A stretch of 14,641 bases of DNA, from the NCBI GenBank assembly GCA_003232015.1, contig QIKU01000109.1, forward strand, positions 1 to 14,641, given 5' to 3'. Position 1 is the first letter of the stretch. The number at the start of each line of letters is the position of its first letter. A program made the position numbers and the translations under genes. Source of the DNA: Gammaproteobacteria bacterium. Lineage in GTDB: Bacteria; Pseudomonadota; Gammaproteobacteria; UBA6429. The notes under the pieces were generated by a model that saw nothing but the letters and a program-made list of their open reading frames with translations, made no database searches and was not told where the DNA came from. This document shows, one piece after another, positions 1 to 7,291 of the stretch.

Positions 1-664
1 ATAAAATCTTCAAGCTCCTAATGGCAGCAAGTACTTTTAAAGACGCATCGGTCACCCGAGTATTATACAAATATAAAATACGCATATTTTTATTTTTGGC
101 TAACTCAGTAACACCTTTATCTGTTACGGCCGTGCTGCCAAAATAAAAATTACGTAAATTTCTGATATTTGCAAGTGCAGCTAACCCTGCGTCAGTAACA
201 TAAGATGCACCAAAATCCAGGCTGCGCAATGAAGGAATGACAGCTAATTTTTTTAGCCCTTCGTCCGTCACTCTTGTATGGCTAATATCAAGTGACCGTA
301 AGTATTTGAACCTGGCTAATTCTTCCAGGCCAGCATTATTCATCTTCGTACCACCCACGCTAATTGCAAATGCCACAGAAGGGGCCGGTAACTGAGCCAT
401 TACTCCCGGTTTAAACTTTGTCCAAAGAAACACGGGGAGAGAATCAGTACCTTCAGGCCTTTTACGCAGATAATGCCAACCACCTGATTTACTATGTGCC
501 AAATAACCTGTTAATGCTCCCGCTTTTAACCAGGCAACAGCAACCTTGTCTGTAAATTCTGTACGTACTTTCGATGGTTTATTTGTATACGCACCCATTA
601 CACTGCTAACAGCAATCCCCGCAAGTAAAATGAATGAAACTGACCATATTTTAATTCTAAGCAT
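1..664 (-). CDS. Leucine-rich-repeat protein with signal peptide, 3' end beyond window
   Basis: An open frame runs from ATG at 662-664 to the window edge (about 221 codons, no stop), so the C-terminus is missing. The start is supported by a GGGGGGT ribosome-binding stretch a few bases upstream. Residues 1-24 form a signal peptide: basic MLRIKIW, a hydrophobic stretch, then VMG before Ala25, so the protein is probably exported; no lipobox cysteine is seen. Residues ~25-105 are an unrecognised segment rich in Trp, Lys and Gly. After that come at least four repeats of exactly 24 residues with the pattern T.VTD.GL..LA.I..LR.L.FG, the bacterial leucine-rich-repeat type. Such repeats form a curved solenoid that usually binds protein, so the role is probably binding rather than catalysis. 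The gene lies 238 bases downstream of the toxin-like pair on the same strand; a functional link is not shown. Confidence 0.8.
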   Translation of the reverse strand, partial: MLRIKIWSVSFILLAGIAVSSVMGAYTNKPSKVRTEFTDKVAVAWLKAGALTGYLAHSKSGGWHYLRKRPEGTDSLPVFLWTKFKPGVMAQLPAPSVAFAISVGGTKMNNAGLEELARFKYLRSLDISHTRVTDEGLKKLAVIPSLRSLDFGASYVTDAGLAALANIRNLRNFYFGSTAVTDKGVTELAKNKNMRILYLYNTRVTDASLKVLAAIRSLKIL

Positions 665-902
665 CTATTTACCCCCCAATATACAAGAATCTTTAATCAG
701 GATAACCTAAAGGGGGTGAACAACATCTCCCTTTTAACCCCAATGTTTTTTCTCTCGTCATAACTGAACGAGAAATTCAATTATAATTTTTATCTATCAA
801 CTTACCACTGTCCCGTTAACTTGCTATTGCGTAAGTTTAAGTTTCAGACAGAGTTTTTGCTCTAACCCCAAATATCTTTATCTTTATTTGTTAGCCATGC
901 CA
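665..902. other. Intergenic region, AT-rich, with two small inverted repeats and a possible -10 box
   Basis: No gene is seen. On the minus strand there is a TATAAT hexamer (positions 780-785) 115 bases ahead of the LRR gene start, without a convincing -35 partner. TCTCGT at 753-758 pairs with ACGAGA at 768-773 (9-base loop). AAAGGGGG at 709-716 pairs with CTCCCTTT at 727-734 with one G-T pair. Neither hairpin is followed by a U-tract on the minus strand, so they are weak terminator candidates for the operon ending at 903 and may equally be leader structure of the LRR gene. Confidence 0.3.
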
Positions 903-1136
903 TTAAAGAGGCTCATTACTAAATTCTAATACTGACTCTCCAAAACTAGATATAGCCTTATACTTTAATTCTTTTAATAATAATCTTAATTCTATAAGAT
1001 CATTCCCTACATCTACCTTCAAATCTTCATCATCTGATGTGCTGCAAATAGAATCCATTAAAGTATCTTTCTCAATAAGAGCCTCCAGGATAATTTTTGT
1101 TTCTGACTCAGTTAAATTTAACTCTAAAGTACTCAT
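903..1136 (-). CDS. Small acidic partner of the Tse2-like toxin (candidate immunity protein/antitoxin)
   Basis: This is a 77-residue acidic protein with no signal peptide or membrane segment, so it should be cytoplasmic. Residues ~10-31 and ~36-61 look like two amphipathic helices joined by an acidic Ser/Asp turn (TSDDED), followed by a short tail ending in SNEPL. Its ATG overlaps the stop of the upstream gene in an ATGA (1133-1136), and AAGG lies 8-11 bases ahead of the start, so translation is probably coupled. Size, two-helix design, acidity and an EP-containing C-terminus resemble my memory of Tsi2, the 77-residue immunity protein of the Pseudomonas aeruginosa effector Tse2. That is a resemblance by architecture, not an alignment. 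The best support for an antitoxin role is the neighbour. I do not recognise a Pfam family by sequence alone. Confidence 0.6.
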   Translation of the reverse strand: MSTLELNLTESETKIILEALIEKDTLMDSICSTSDDEDLKVDVGNDLIELRLLLKELKYKAISSFGESVLEFSNEPL

Positions 1137-1510
1137 ACAGCTTTACCTTCTTTTTTATAAACTCTCTTAGCACGTAGCGCCATTTCTTCCAGCAAGCCTT
1201 TATATTTGGCAACTGGCATATTTTTAATAGGTGCAATGCAATAATGATGTTTTGAATCTTTTACGAGTTTTAGCCCGTTGGGTAAAGAAATATGCTTTGA
1301 AATTTGCCAAACCCACCCCGATATTGGGGATAAGTTAATGCCTTCTTTATCAAATACACTAACACCTTTGCCGTTAGCAATAACTATATTAATATCGTTT
1401 ATTTTTGTTACTTTAATATCCCTAAGCCGAACATGACTCAACCTTGAACCATTGGAATTACCTAAACGAAAGATATCTTCTGGAACAACATAAAATTCTC
1501 TTGATAACAT
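1133..1510 (-). CDS. Tse2-like toxin, ADP-ribosyltransferase-type fold
   Basis: A 125-residue protein that I assign to the Tse2 toxin family by its ordered motifs: an N-terminal FRLGN (14-18) and SRLSHVR (22-28), DI at 31-32, GKGVSVFD (47-54), a Trp-containing strand (66-68), LPNGLKLVKD (76-85), HHYCIAP (88-94), MP (98-99), and Y..LL (103-107) before a basic C-terminal helix. Bacterial and fungal Tse2 proteins share the G.S.FD...LP.GL...D..HY...P...MP..Y..LL order as I remember it. Tse2 has a fold like ADP-ribosylating toxins and acts in the cytoplasm; its target is not settled. P. aeruginosa Tse2 is about 158 residues, so this one is compact. No signal peptide is seen, and no type VI secretion gene lies in the window, so it may work as a stand-alone toxin-antitoxin system. 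The start is backed by AAGGAG 8 bases upstream. The partner gene overlaps by ATGA. Base composition is visibly more AT-rich than radA. Confidence 0.72.
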   Translation of the reverse strand: MLSREFYVVPEDIFRLGNSNGSRLSHVRLRDIKVTKINDINIVIANGKGVSVFDKEGINLSPISGWVWQISKHISLPNGLKLVKDSKHHYCIAPIKNMPVAKYKGLLEEMALRAKRVYKKEGKAV

Positions 1511-1642
1511 ATTGCATTCTCCTTTTGCGTGTGAAATTTATTTTGGCTAACAGTGTATTAGAATGAATCCTGCCTTTTAAATATATCAAAATCCATAACA
1601 ACCGGTCACAATAAAGTCTTTAAACAGCAACCTATTATTCAA

Positions 1643-3013
1643 TCAAACCTTATCCAAAGCCTCATCCAGCCGCGTAACAGGATAAATCGTCATACCCTTA
1701 GGCGCTTCACGTGGTGCATTGGCTTTGGGAATAATGGCCTGCTTAAAACCATGCTTAGCCGCTTCGTATAAACGTTCCTGGCCATTGGGGACGGGGCGAA
1801 TTTCTCCGGCTAAACCGACTTCGCCAAAAACAATTAAATCGTCAGGTATCGTTTTACTGCGTAGGCTTGAGGTAATAGCAAGCAGCACAGCAAGGTCGGC
1901 GCCGGTTTCGGTTACGCGCACACCACCTACTACATTAGCGAACACATCCTGGTCGTGCATCATTATTCCGCCATGGCGGCTTAATACGGCGAGTAACATG
2001 GCGAGGCGATTGGTTTCTAAACCAGTGGTGACGCGGCGTGGATTACCTAGATGACTTTCATCTACCAGCGCCTGTACTTCAACTAACAAAGGTCGGCTGC
2101 CTTCTAAGGTTACCATTACCACGGTACCCGGCACGACTTCTTCGTGGCGGGATAAAAAAATTGCCGATGGGTTAGTCACTTCGCGTAGGCCTTTACCTGT
2201 CATTGCAAATACACCCAGCTCATTTATTGCACCAAAACGATTTTTTATTGCGCGCACTAAACGATAACGGCTGCTACTGTCACCTTCAAAATATAAAACG
2301 GTATCGACCATGTGCTCTAAAACACGTGGACCAGCTAAGGCGCCTTCTTTTGTAACATGGCCAACTAAAAACAAAGCCGTGCCGGTTTGTTTGGCATAAC
2401 GCACCAGTTGTGCCGCTGACTCACGCACTTGCGCCACACCACCGGGTGCCGACTGAACCGCTTCGGTATACACAGCCTGTATTGAATCAATGACCATTAC
2501 CGCAGGTTTTTCTACTTGCGCTATTTTTAAAATACTTTCGACTTGTGTTTCGGTAAGTACGTTTACTTTTTCAGTGTTTAGACCCAACCGCTGTGCACGC
2601 ATGCTGACTTGCTCTAGCGATTCTTCGCCAGTAACATATAAAGTCTTTGATGTTTCAGCTAATGCCACAAGTGTTTGCAACAGTAAAGTGGATTTACCAA
2701 TACCCGGATCACCACCAATTAGCACCACCGAGCCAGGGACTAAACCGCCGCCCAGCACACGATCAAACTCTTCAATACCACAACTGTAGCGCGCGATTTC
2801 ACTGGCCTGAACATCGGCAAGCACCTGTACCTGTCCATTTTTAGCGTCACCCGCAAAACCACTGTACCGCGGCATACGTGTTGCACCTGCGGCCGCCATT
2901 GCGGTTACTTCCACCAGCGTATTCCATGCGCCACAATCGGTACATTGCCCGCCCCACTTCGGTGCCTGTGCGCCACATGCGCTGCAACTGTAAATTTGTT
3001 TTGCTTTTGCCAT
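1643..3013 (-). CDS. radA: DNA repair protein RadA (branch-migration ATPase)
   Basis: 456 residues, the usual length for RadA/Sms. RadA is a cytoplasmic RecA-like hexameric motor that extends heteroduplex and processes branched recombination intermediates together with RecA. The order of domains is complete: a four-cysteine zinc finger (C10, C13, C24, C27), a RecA-type ATPase with Walker A GGDPGIGKST (100-109) and Walker B VMVIDS (172-177), the RadA-specific KNRFG motif (257-261), and a C-terminal Lon-protease-like domain (from ~290) containing GGVRVTETGADLAV (363-376), which lacks Lon catalytic activity in this family. The stop is at 1643-1645. The upstream RBS is weak (GGA about 12 bases from ATG). 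It is transcribed alone, between the Tse2-like pair and a palindrome-bearing gap. Nothing is missing or broken. Confidence 0.97.
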   Translation of the reverse strand: MAKAKQIYSCSACGAQAPKWGGQCTDCGAWNTLVEVTAMAAAGATRMPRYSGFAGDAKNGQVQVLADVQASEIARYSCGIEEFDRVLGGGLVPGSVVLIGGDPGIGKSTLLLQTLVALAETSKTLYVTGEESLEQVSMRAQRLGLNTEKVNVLTETQVESILKIAQVEKPAVMVIDSIQAVYTEAVQSAPGGVAQVRESAAQLVRYAKQTGTALFLVGHVTKEGALAGPRVLEHMVDTVLYFEGDSSSRYRLVRAIKNRFGAINELGVFAMTGKGLREVTNPSAIFLSRHEEVVPGTVVMVTLEGSRPLLVEVQALVDESHLGNPRRVTTGLETNRLAMLLAVLSRHGGIMMHDQDVFANVVGGVRVTETGADLAVLLAITSSLRSKTIPDDLIVFGEVGLAGEIRPVPNGQERLYEAAKHGFKQAIIPKANAPREAPKGMTIYPVTRLDEALDKV

Positions 3014-3318
3014 TTAATTTAATTCCATTTGAATTTTTAAATACACATTATTGTTTCTAACTGTACTATCAAGCACATCTTTTTAGCTTACTAAAAAAGA
3101 TCAAGGGTTGCATAAGCATTTTTTTTGATTTTTCATCCTGTTACTGAGCAAGTTTACCACGCTAACATATCACGTTTTACTCGTAGCTAAAGGTTTAGCA
3201 ATGCCCACTTCTGTCGTTGCCCCCCCTAAAGGGTATAAAAGCACAACGAAGCAATCTGGTTTCTTATATAACCTCAGCTGTGCATAAGAAAAATAATACT
3301 TTAATTCCGCAAAAGTGA
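3014..3318. other. Upstream region of radA, no gene, small hairpin
   Basis: No credible gene. On the minus strand a TTGATA at about 65 bases ahead of radA could be a -35 box, but no good -10 follows. ATCTTTTTAG at 3077-3086 and CTAAAAAAGAT at 3091-3101 form an AT-rich hairpin with a 4-base loop and one bulged base; it could be an operator or leader structure for radA. Around 3187-3200 there is also a short GCTAAAGGTTTAGC palindrome. Confidence 0.35.
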
Positions 3319-3433
3319 GGATAGGGAATGGGAATCGTTCACTAAAGACCGTCTGTCGCAAGGACGCGGCAGTCGAGCGGCCATGGACGGCGTGTTTTGC
3401 GTGTCTTTAGTGAACGATTCCCGTTTCCTATCC
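3319..3433. repeat. 115-bp palindromic element (31-bp inverted arms, 53-bp centre)
   Basis: The left arm (3319-3349, starting GGATAGGGAATGGGAATCG and ending CACTAAAGAC) and right arm (3403-3433, starting GTCTTTAGTGAACGATTCCC) are inverted copies matching at 29 of 31 positions. The 53-base centre is GC-rich and has a GCGGCCATGGACGGC core that looks partly self-complementary. The whole could fold into one long hairpin. It is not a typical rho-independent terminator because no T-run follows on the minus strand, though it lies 37 bases past the stop of the ParE-like gene and might stabilise or end that transcript. No flanking target duplication was seen. REP-type palindrome or a short non-autonomous mobile element are both possible. 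Confidence 0.75.
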
Positions 3434-3469
3434 GGGGATAATCGTAAATTTTCTTAAATGCAGCTAAGG

Positions 3470-3775
3470 TTATATATCTAAGGTTAAATAATTCTCAATT
3501 TGAAGCGCACCGTGAAATACACCAAGAATGACTATATTTTTATTATCTTTTGTTATGTATGTAATTCGGTAATGACCGTAAAGAAGTATCCTTATACTTT
3601 GTTTTGATTCATGTTCGTACTGATAACCCATTTCCGGCTGTTCTAATAAAATTTGCGCCTTGGTATAAATTCCATTGATTACATTGGCAGCGGCTATCGA
3701 ATTATCCTTTGCAATGTAATCATATATGTCTTTTAGCCATCGTTCAGCTTCACTCGTCCATGTTATTTTTGCCAT
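3470..3775 (-). CDS. ParE/RelE-superfamily toxin
   Basis: 101 residues with the full ParE-like layout: N-terminal helix beginning W..EAERWLKDIYDYIA (6-22), DN...AA..VI..I (24-36), L..QP.MGY (44-51), the conserved strand RILLYGHYRITY (62-73) and the family end ILGVFHGALQIENYL (83-97). ParE toxins poison DNA gyrase while RelE relatives cut mRNA on the ribosome. The sequence favours the ParE-like branch, but the activity is not proven. It overlaps the end of its antitoxin by 13 bases (3763-3775). The nearest good Shine-Dalgarno is about 20 bases away, so expression probably depends on translation of the antitoxin. The module is set between radA and alr, which suggests insertion of accessory DNA into the core block. 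Confidence 0.88.
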   Translation of the reverse strand: MAKITWTSEAERWLKDIYDYIAKDNSIAAANVINGIYTKAQILLEQPEMGYQYEHESKQSIRILLYGHYRITYITKDNKNIVILGVFHGALQIENYLTLDI

Positions 3776-3948
3776 GATTGAATTCTTTTATCCATCTCCT
3801 TGTTCGATATTATTTTACCCTGAGCTTCATCCAGTAAACCTTTATCTACCATGCGTTTAAATGCTAACTCTCTTAATATTTCGTCATATGAGCTATCATC
3901 GGGTTGATTATCAAGTATCTGTTTTATTTGGTCTTTTGCAATTGCCAT
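3763..3948 (-). CDS. Antitoxin of the ParE/RelE-type module
   Basis: 61-residue helical, charged protein with the pattern of small antitoxins that precede ParE/RelE toxins: IKQILDNQPDDSSYDEILREL (8-28), then a middle segment (29-41) and a C-terminal KIISNKEMDKRIQSWQ (45-60). Proteins of this type wrap the toxin with their C-terminal part and often bind their own promoter with the N-terminal part; I do not see a clear ribbon-helix-helix, so the DNA-binding mode is uncertain. It is the first gene of the pair, as in most type II systems. AGGG lies 8 bases ahead of the ATG, and a TATAAT box lies 35 bases upstream. The gene overlaps the toxin start by 13 bases. Confidence 0.82.
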   Translation of the reverse strand: MAIAKDQIKQILDNQPDDSSYDEILRELAFKRMVDKGLLDEAQGKIISNKEMDKRIQSWQK

Positions 3949-3982
3949 TATATATACCCTTACATTTTCCTTTAATGTTCAA

Positions 3983-3988
3983 ATTATA
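3983..3988 (-). promoter_or_regulatory. -10 box of the toxin-antitoxin operon
   Basis: A perfect TATAAT on the minus strand lies 35 bases ahead of the antitoxin ATG, in the short gap after alr. A 17-base spacer would place TATAAA as the -35 hexamer, a poor match, as expected for a promoter that is helped or repressed by its own product. This allows the module to be expressed independently of alr. Confidence 0.55.
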
Positions 3989-4027
3989 GCCAGTAATAGT
4001 TCTGTTTTATAGGGGCGTGGCGATAAC

Positions 4028-5140
4028 TTATTCATCTTCTCTATATTCAAAACTCACTCTTTTTGTAACCCCACATAAAAGTTCATACCCTATAGTACCG
4101 GCTGCCGCTGCAATTTCTTCAACGGGTAAGCCGTCACCCCATAAAATAACTTCATCGCCCACTTTTGCATCCGCTTGCTTACGTAAGTCGACCATGATCA
4201 TATCCATGGAGACACGGCCAATTAAAGTTGTAGGCTTACCATTAACTAGAACCGGCGTACCGGACGGGGCATGGCGCGGGTAACCATCGCCATAACCAAT
4301 CGACACCACACCCACCAACATATCTTCTGGGCATTGCCAGATACTGCCATAGCCTATCGTTTCGCCTTTTGAAATTTTATTAACCGCTATTAATGTTGCA
4401 GACAAGGTCATGACTGACTTTAAAGTGGTTGTGAGTTTATTTGTTTCACCTTCTGTGGAATTAATAAAAGGATTAACGCCGTACAGCATAATGCCAGGGC
4501 GCACCCAGTGGCCATGCGCAGCAGGCCAACCCAATATAGCGGCAGAGTTTGCCAGGCTGGTTTCGGCGGGATTACCAGCCGCAATCTGATTAAACAGTTC
4601 AATCTGCTGTTCACTTTTAACGTCGCCACAATCATCAGCATTGGCGAGGTGCGTCATTAAACTAATGTCGGTATCCACACCGGCATTTAATAAGCGTTGA
4701 TACATTTTTTTGACATCATCAGGCGCAAAACCCAGTCGGTGCATGCCGGTATCTATTTTTAGCCAGCACTTTATGTTATTCGCCTGTTCGGTGTGCAGCT
4801 CTAACAGTATGACCTGACTAATATGATGGATAACAACACTAATATCATGTTGTTGAATTAAAGCGAGGTCAGCCGAAGAATTAAAACCTTCCAGCACAAC
4901 AATCGAATTTTTAATACCAACTGCACGCAACATAACGGCTTCATTAATCGAGGCAACGGCAAAGGCATCCTGCTCGGTTAATACTTCTGCGAGTGCTTGA
5001 GCAGTACGTGCCATACCATGCCCGTAGGCATCGGCCTTAATCACAGCCATTATTTTTTGTGACGGGGCAACCTGTTTTACAACCGCGAGATTATGTTTGA
5101 GTGCAGTGAGGTTAATCGTAGCGCGAGTAACTCGACTCAT
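4028..5140 (-). CDS. alr: Alanine racemase (PLP-dependent)
   Basis: 370 residues, typical length. It interconverts L- and D-alanine in the cytoplasm and supplies D-Ala for peptidoglycan. The PLP-binding signature AVIKADAYGHG (32-42) has the Schiff-base lysine K35. The substrate loop KIDTGMHRLG (128-137), RPGIMLYG (214-221), and the second catalytic tyrosine Y283 in SIGYGDGYPR are all present, followed by the C-terminal beta domain with SMDMIMVD (311-318) and YELLCGVTKRV (352-362). The ATG lies 2 bases past the dnaB stop, with GAGGG inside the dnaB end serving as RBS, so the two genes are cotranscribed and probably coupled. The alr/dadX choice is settled by the neighbourhood: alr beside dnaB is a common gammaproteobacterial order. 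Confidence 0.97.
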   Translation of the reverse strand: MSRVTRATINLTALKHNLAVVKQVAPSQKIMAVIKADAYGHGMARTAQALAEVLTEQDAFAVASINEAVMLRAVGIKNSIVVLEGFNSSADLALIQQHDISVVIHHISQVILLELHTEQANNIKCWLKIDTGMHRLGFAPDDVKKMYQRLLNAGVDTDISLMTHLANADDCGDVKSEQQIELFNQIAAGNPAETSLANSAAILGWPAAHGHWVRPGIMLYGVNPFINSTEGETNKLTTTLKSVMTLSATLIAVNKISKGETIGYGSIWQCPEDMLVGVVSIGYGDGYPRHAPSGTPVLVNGKPTTLIGRVSMDMIMVDLRKQADAKVGDEVILWGDGLPVEEIAAAAGTIGYELLCGVTKRVSFEYREDE

Positions 5141-5142
5141 TA

Positions 5143-6537
5143 TTAACCCTCGAAAGAAGGTGCAGCACTGTTGCCAATGTAATTTTCGAACTTGGTGTAT
5201 TTACCAAGGAAGGTTAAGCGTGACATACCAATAGGTCCATTCCGTTGTTTGCCAATGATAATTTCTGCTGAGCCTTTGTCGGGACTGTCTTCGTTATACA
5301 CTTCATCACGATAGATAAAAACAATTAAATCGGCATCTTGCTCGATAGCACCGGATTCACGTAGGTCTGACATGACCGGGCGTTTGTTTGGCCGTTGCTC
5401 TAAAGAACGGTTTAACTGTGATAAAGCAATAACCGGCACACCCAGTTCTTTTGCCAGCCCTTTTAAGGAGCGGGATATTTCTGAAATTTCTGTGGCGCGG
5501 TTTTCAGTGCTGCCACTGACTTGCATAAGTTGCAGGTAATCAATAACGATTAAACCCAGCCCATGCTCTTTTTTAATCCGCCTTGCGCGGGCACGAATTT
5601 CCATTGGTGACATGCTCGGCGTGTCGTCAATAAAAATGGGGGCTTCATTTAAAATATTCACTGCCGAGGTTAAGCGTGGCCAGTCGGTGTCTTCTAATTT
5701 GCCGGTTCGCACTTTGTTGGAATCGATACGCCCTAATGATGACAGCATACGCATAACCAGCTGGTCGCCCGGCATTTCCATACTGAACACAGCGACGGTT
5801 TGCTTCGCCTTGACCGCCACGCTTTCGACAATGTTCATCGCAAACGATGTTTTACCCATGGAGGGCCGGCCAGCAATAATAATTAAATCAGAAGGTTGTA
5901 AACCGGATGTTTTCATATCGAAATCATCGAAGCCAGTGGGGACACCGGTATAGGCTGCATCATTATCAAACAGGGTTTGAATTTTTTCCAGCGCATTGCC
6001 CATTAACTCGGTTACCGATTTATAGCCCTGATTGGTTCTTGCTCCCTGCTCGGCAATTTGAAAAACTTTTTGCTCGGCCTTATCTAAAATTTCGGCACTG
6101 CTACGGCCTTCGGTATTGTAAGCGGACTCGGCAATATCGGTTGAAACACGAATGAGCTGCCGCAAAACCGAGCGCTCGCGCACAATGGCGGCATAGGCTT
6201 TAATGTTAGCGGAGGTGGGGGTATTTTTTGCAAGTGCGCCCAAATAACTTAAGCCGCCCACATTTTCCAGTTCTTTTTGCTGATCCAGCCATTCAGACAA
6301 GGTAATGACATCTAAGGGGTGATCTTGCTCAGCTAAGGCCACGATTGCGCGAAAAACCAGACGATGATCGCGCCGATAAAAGTCGTTTTCGGCGATCTGG
6401 TCGGCTACTTGCTCCCAGGTGCTGTTATCGATCATTAAACCACCGAGTACAGACTGCTCTGCCTCAATAGAATAAGGGGGTAACTTTAATTTATCCGCTC
6501 GGTCATTCGATGCGTTAGGGAATACAACTTCCTGCAT
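5143..6537 (-). CDS. dnaB: Replicative DNA helicase DnaB
   Basis: 464 residues, as expected. DnaB is the hexameric 5'-to-3' helicase that unwinds the fork and recruits primase DnaG. The N-terminal collar domain runs from PPYSIEAEQSVLGGLM (20-35) to about residue 125, followed by the linker helix and the RecA-like domain: Walker A GRPSMGKTS (223-231), Walker B LIVIDYLQLM (329-338), the conserved SDLRESGAIEQDADL (390-404) and the arginine-finger segment KQRNGPIG (430-437). No intein interrupts the usual insertion sites. An extended -10 promoter at 6607-6615 lies upstream, and terminators separate it from rplI, so dnaB-alr is a separate transcription unit. The RBS is weak (AAAGAA). Confidence 0.98.
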   Translation of the reverse strand: MQEVVFPNASNDRADKLKLPPYSIEAEQSVLGGLMIDNSTWEQVADQIAENDFYRRDHRLVFRAIVALAEQDHPLDVITLSEWLDQQKELENVGGLSYLGALAKNTPTSANIKAYAAIVRERSVLRQLIRVSTDIAESAYNTEGRSSAEILDKAEQKVFQIAEQGARTNQGYKSVTELMGNALEKIQTLFDNDAAYTGVPTGFDDFDMKTSGLQPSDLIIIAGRPSMGKTSFAMNIVESVAVKAKQTVAVFSMEMPGDQLVMRMLSSLGRIDSNKVRTGKLEDTDWPRLTSAVNILNEAPIFIDDTPSMSPMEIRARARRIKKEHGLGLIVIDYLQLMQVSGSTENRATEISEISRSLKGLAKELGVPVIALSQLNRSLEQRPNKRPVMSDLRESGAIEQDADLIVFIYRDEVYNEDSPDKGSAEIIIGKQRNGPIGMSRLTFLGKYTKFENYIGNSAAPSFEG

Positions 6538-6606
6538 AGTTTTATCGTTCTTTTAGTCTATTTTAAATATACTTGGGTGGCTAAATGCGGCTTGCGCCAG
6601 AGAAAA

Positions 6607-6615
6607 ATAATACCA
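6607..6615 (-). promoter_or_regulatory. Extended -10 promoter for dnaB-alr
   Basis: TGGTATTAT on the minus strand fits the extended -10 form TGnTATAAT with one mismatch and lies 69 bases ahead of the dnaB ATG. The -35 position holds only a weak T-rich hexamer, which extended -10 promoters tolerate. It is downstream of the rplI terminator, the right place for a new transcript. Confidence 0.45.
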
Positions 6616-6704
6616 CAATGACTTTAAAAAAGAGTGCTAATAATTAAGCATCTTTTATAAAAAGTTGAGCGAATAAAATTAGTATTTGGTGATAAACAAA
6701 CATA

Positions 6705-6727
6705 ACCCGGCACGGAATGTGCCGGGT
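6705..6727 (-). terminator. Rho-independent terminator after rplI
   Basis: A perfect 9-bp GC-rich stem, ACCCGGCAC / GTGCCGGGT with a 5-base loop. Read on the minus strand it is followed by TATGTTTGTTTATC, a broken but T-rich tract. It closes the rpsF-rpsR-DUF2232-rplI operon about 60 bases past the rplI stop. Confidence 0.75.
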
Positions 6728-6754
6728 AAGGAAGCTCTAGAAAGAACTTTTAAA

Positions 6755-6777
6755 TAGCAAGTTAACTTTACTTGCTA
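6755..6777 (-). terminator. Second hairpin just after rplI
   Basis: TAGCAAG pairs with CTTGCTA over a 9-base loop, 11 bases beyond the rplI stop, followed on the minus strand by TTTAAAAG. It is weaker than the GC-rich hairpin further on and may be a 3' end-protecting structure. Confidence 0.35.
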
Positions 6778-6787
6778 AGGCGTTGAT

Positions 6788-7237
6788 TTATTCTGCTACA
6801 ACAACAACCTTAACAATTTGTGCAACATCAGAATGCACACGAATAGCAATGTCATATTCACCAATAGTGTGAATAGGGCCTTCTGGCATACTAACTTCCT
6901 GCTTGGATATCTCAACGCCTGCATCTGTTACTACTTTAGCAATATCGCCGACAGCAACAGAACCAAATAACTTACCTTCGTCACTGGCATTGGCTATAAT
7001 AGTAATTGAAACCAGTGCTGCGAGCTGCTCTGCGCGTACCTGCGCTGCAACTAAGGCTTCTCCTGCGGTTTTTTCTAACTCTGCACGACGTTCTTCGAAC
7101 ATAGCGAGGTTTTCTTTGGTTGCAGGAACGGCTTTTTTCTTAGGCACTAAGAAGTTACGGCCATAGCCCGGACGAACATTCACTTTGTCACCCAGGTTAC
7201 CCAGGTTCGCTACTTTTTCTAATAAAATTACTTCCAT
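6788..7237 (-). CDS. rplI: 50S ribosomal protein bL9
   Basis: 149 residues, same as the E. coli protein. The N-terminal rRNA-binding domain has the signature [20 protein letters not shown] (13-32) and KAVPAT (35-40). A long connecting helix (~45-75) leads to the C-terminal domain, which includes DEGKLFGSV (86-94). bL9 binds 23S rRNA near the base of the L1 stalk and helps keep the reading frame. AGAGGT lies about 8 bases ahead of the ATG. It is the last gene of the ribosomal operon, 54 bases after the DUF2232 gene. Confidence 0.98.
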   Translation of the reverse strand: MEVILLEKVANLGNLGDKVNVRPGYGRNFLVPKKKAVPATKENLAMFEERRAELEKTAGEALVAAQVRAEQLAALVSITIIANASDEGKLFGSVAVGDIAKVVTDAGVEISKQEVSMPEGPIHTIGEYDIAIRVHSDVAQIVKVVVVAE

Positions 7238-7291
7238 CTTTGTTTACCTCTAATCAATACGACCAAATCACTGGCCTCATTTTAAATTTAT

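Noticed and set aside
709..734. Terminator for the Tse2-like operon
   Set aside because: An 8-bp stem with a G-T pair is present, but no T-tract follows on the minus strand, and it is about 170 bases from the stop codon.
3170..3361. 63-codon open frame on the minus strand upstream of radA
   Set aside because: It begins inside the palindromic element and has no RBS or family resemblance; best explained as chance frame over a repeat.
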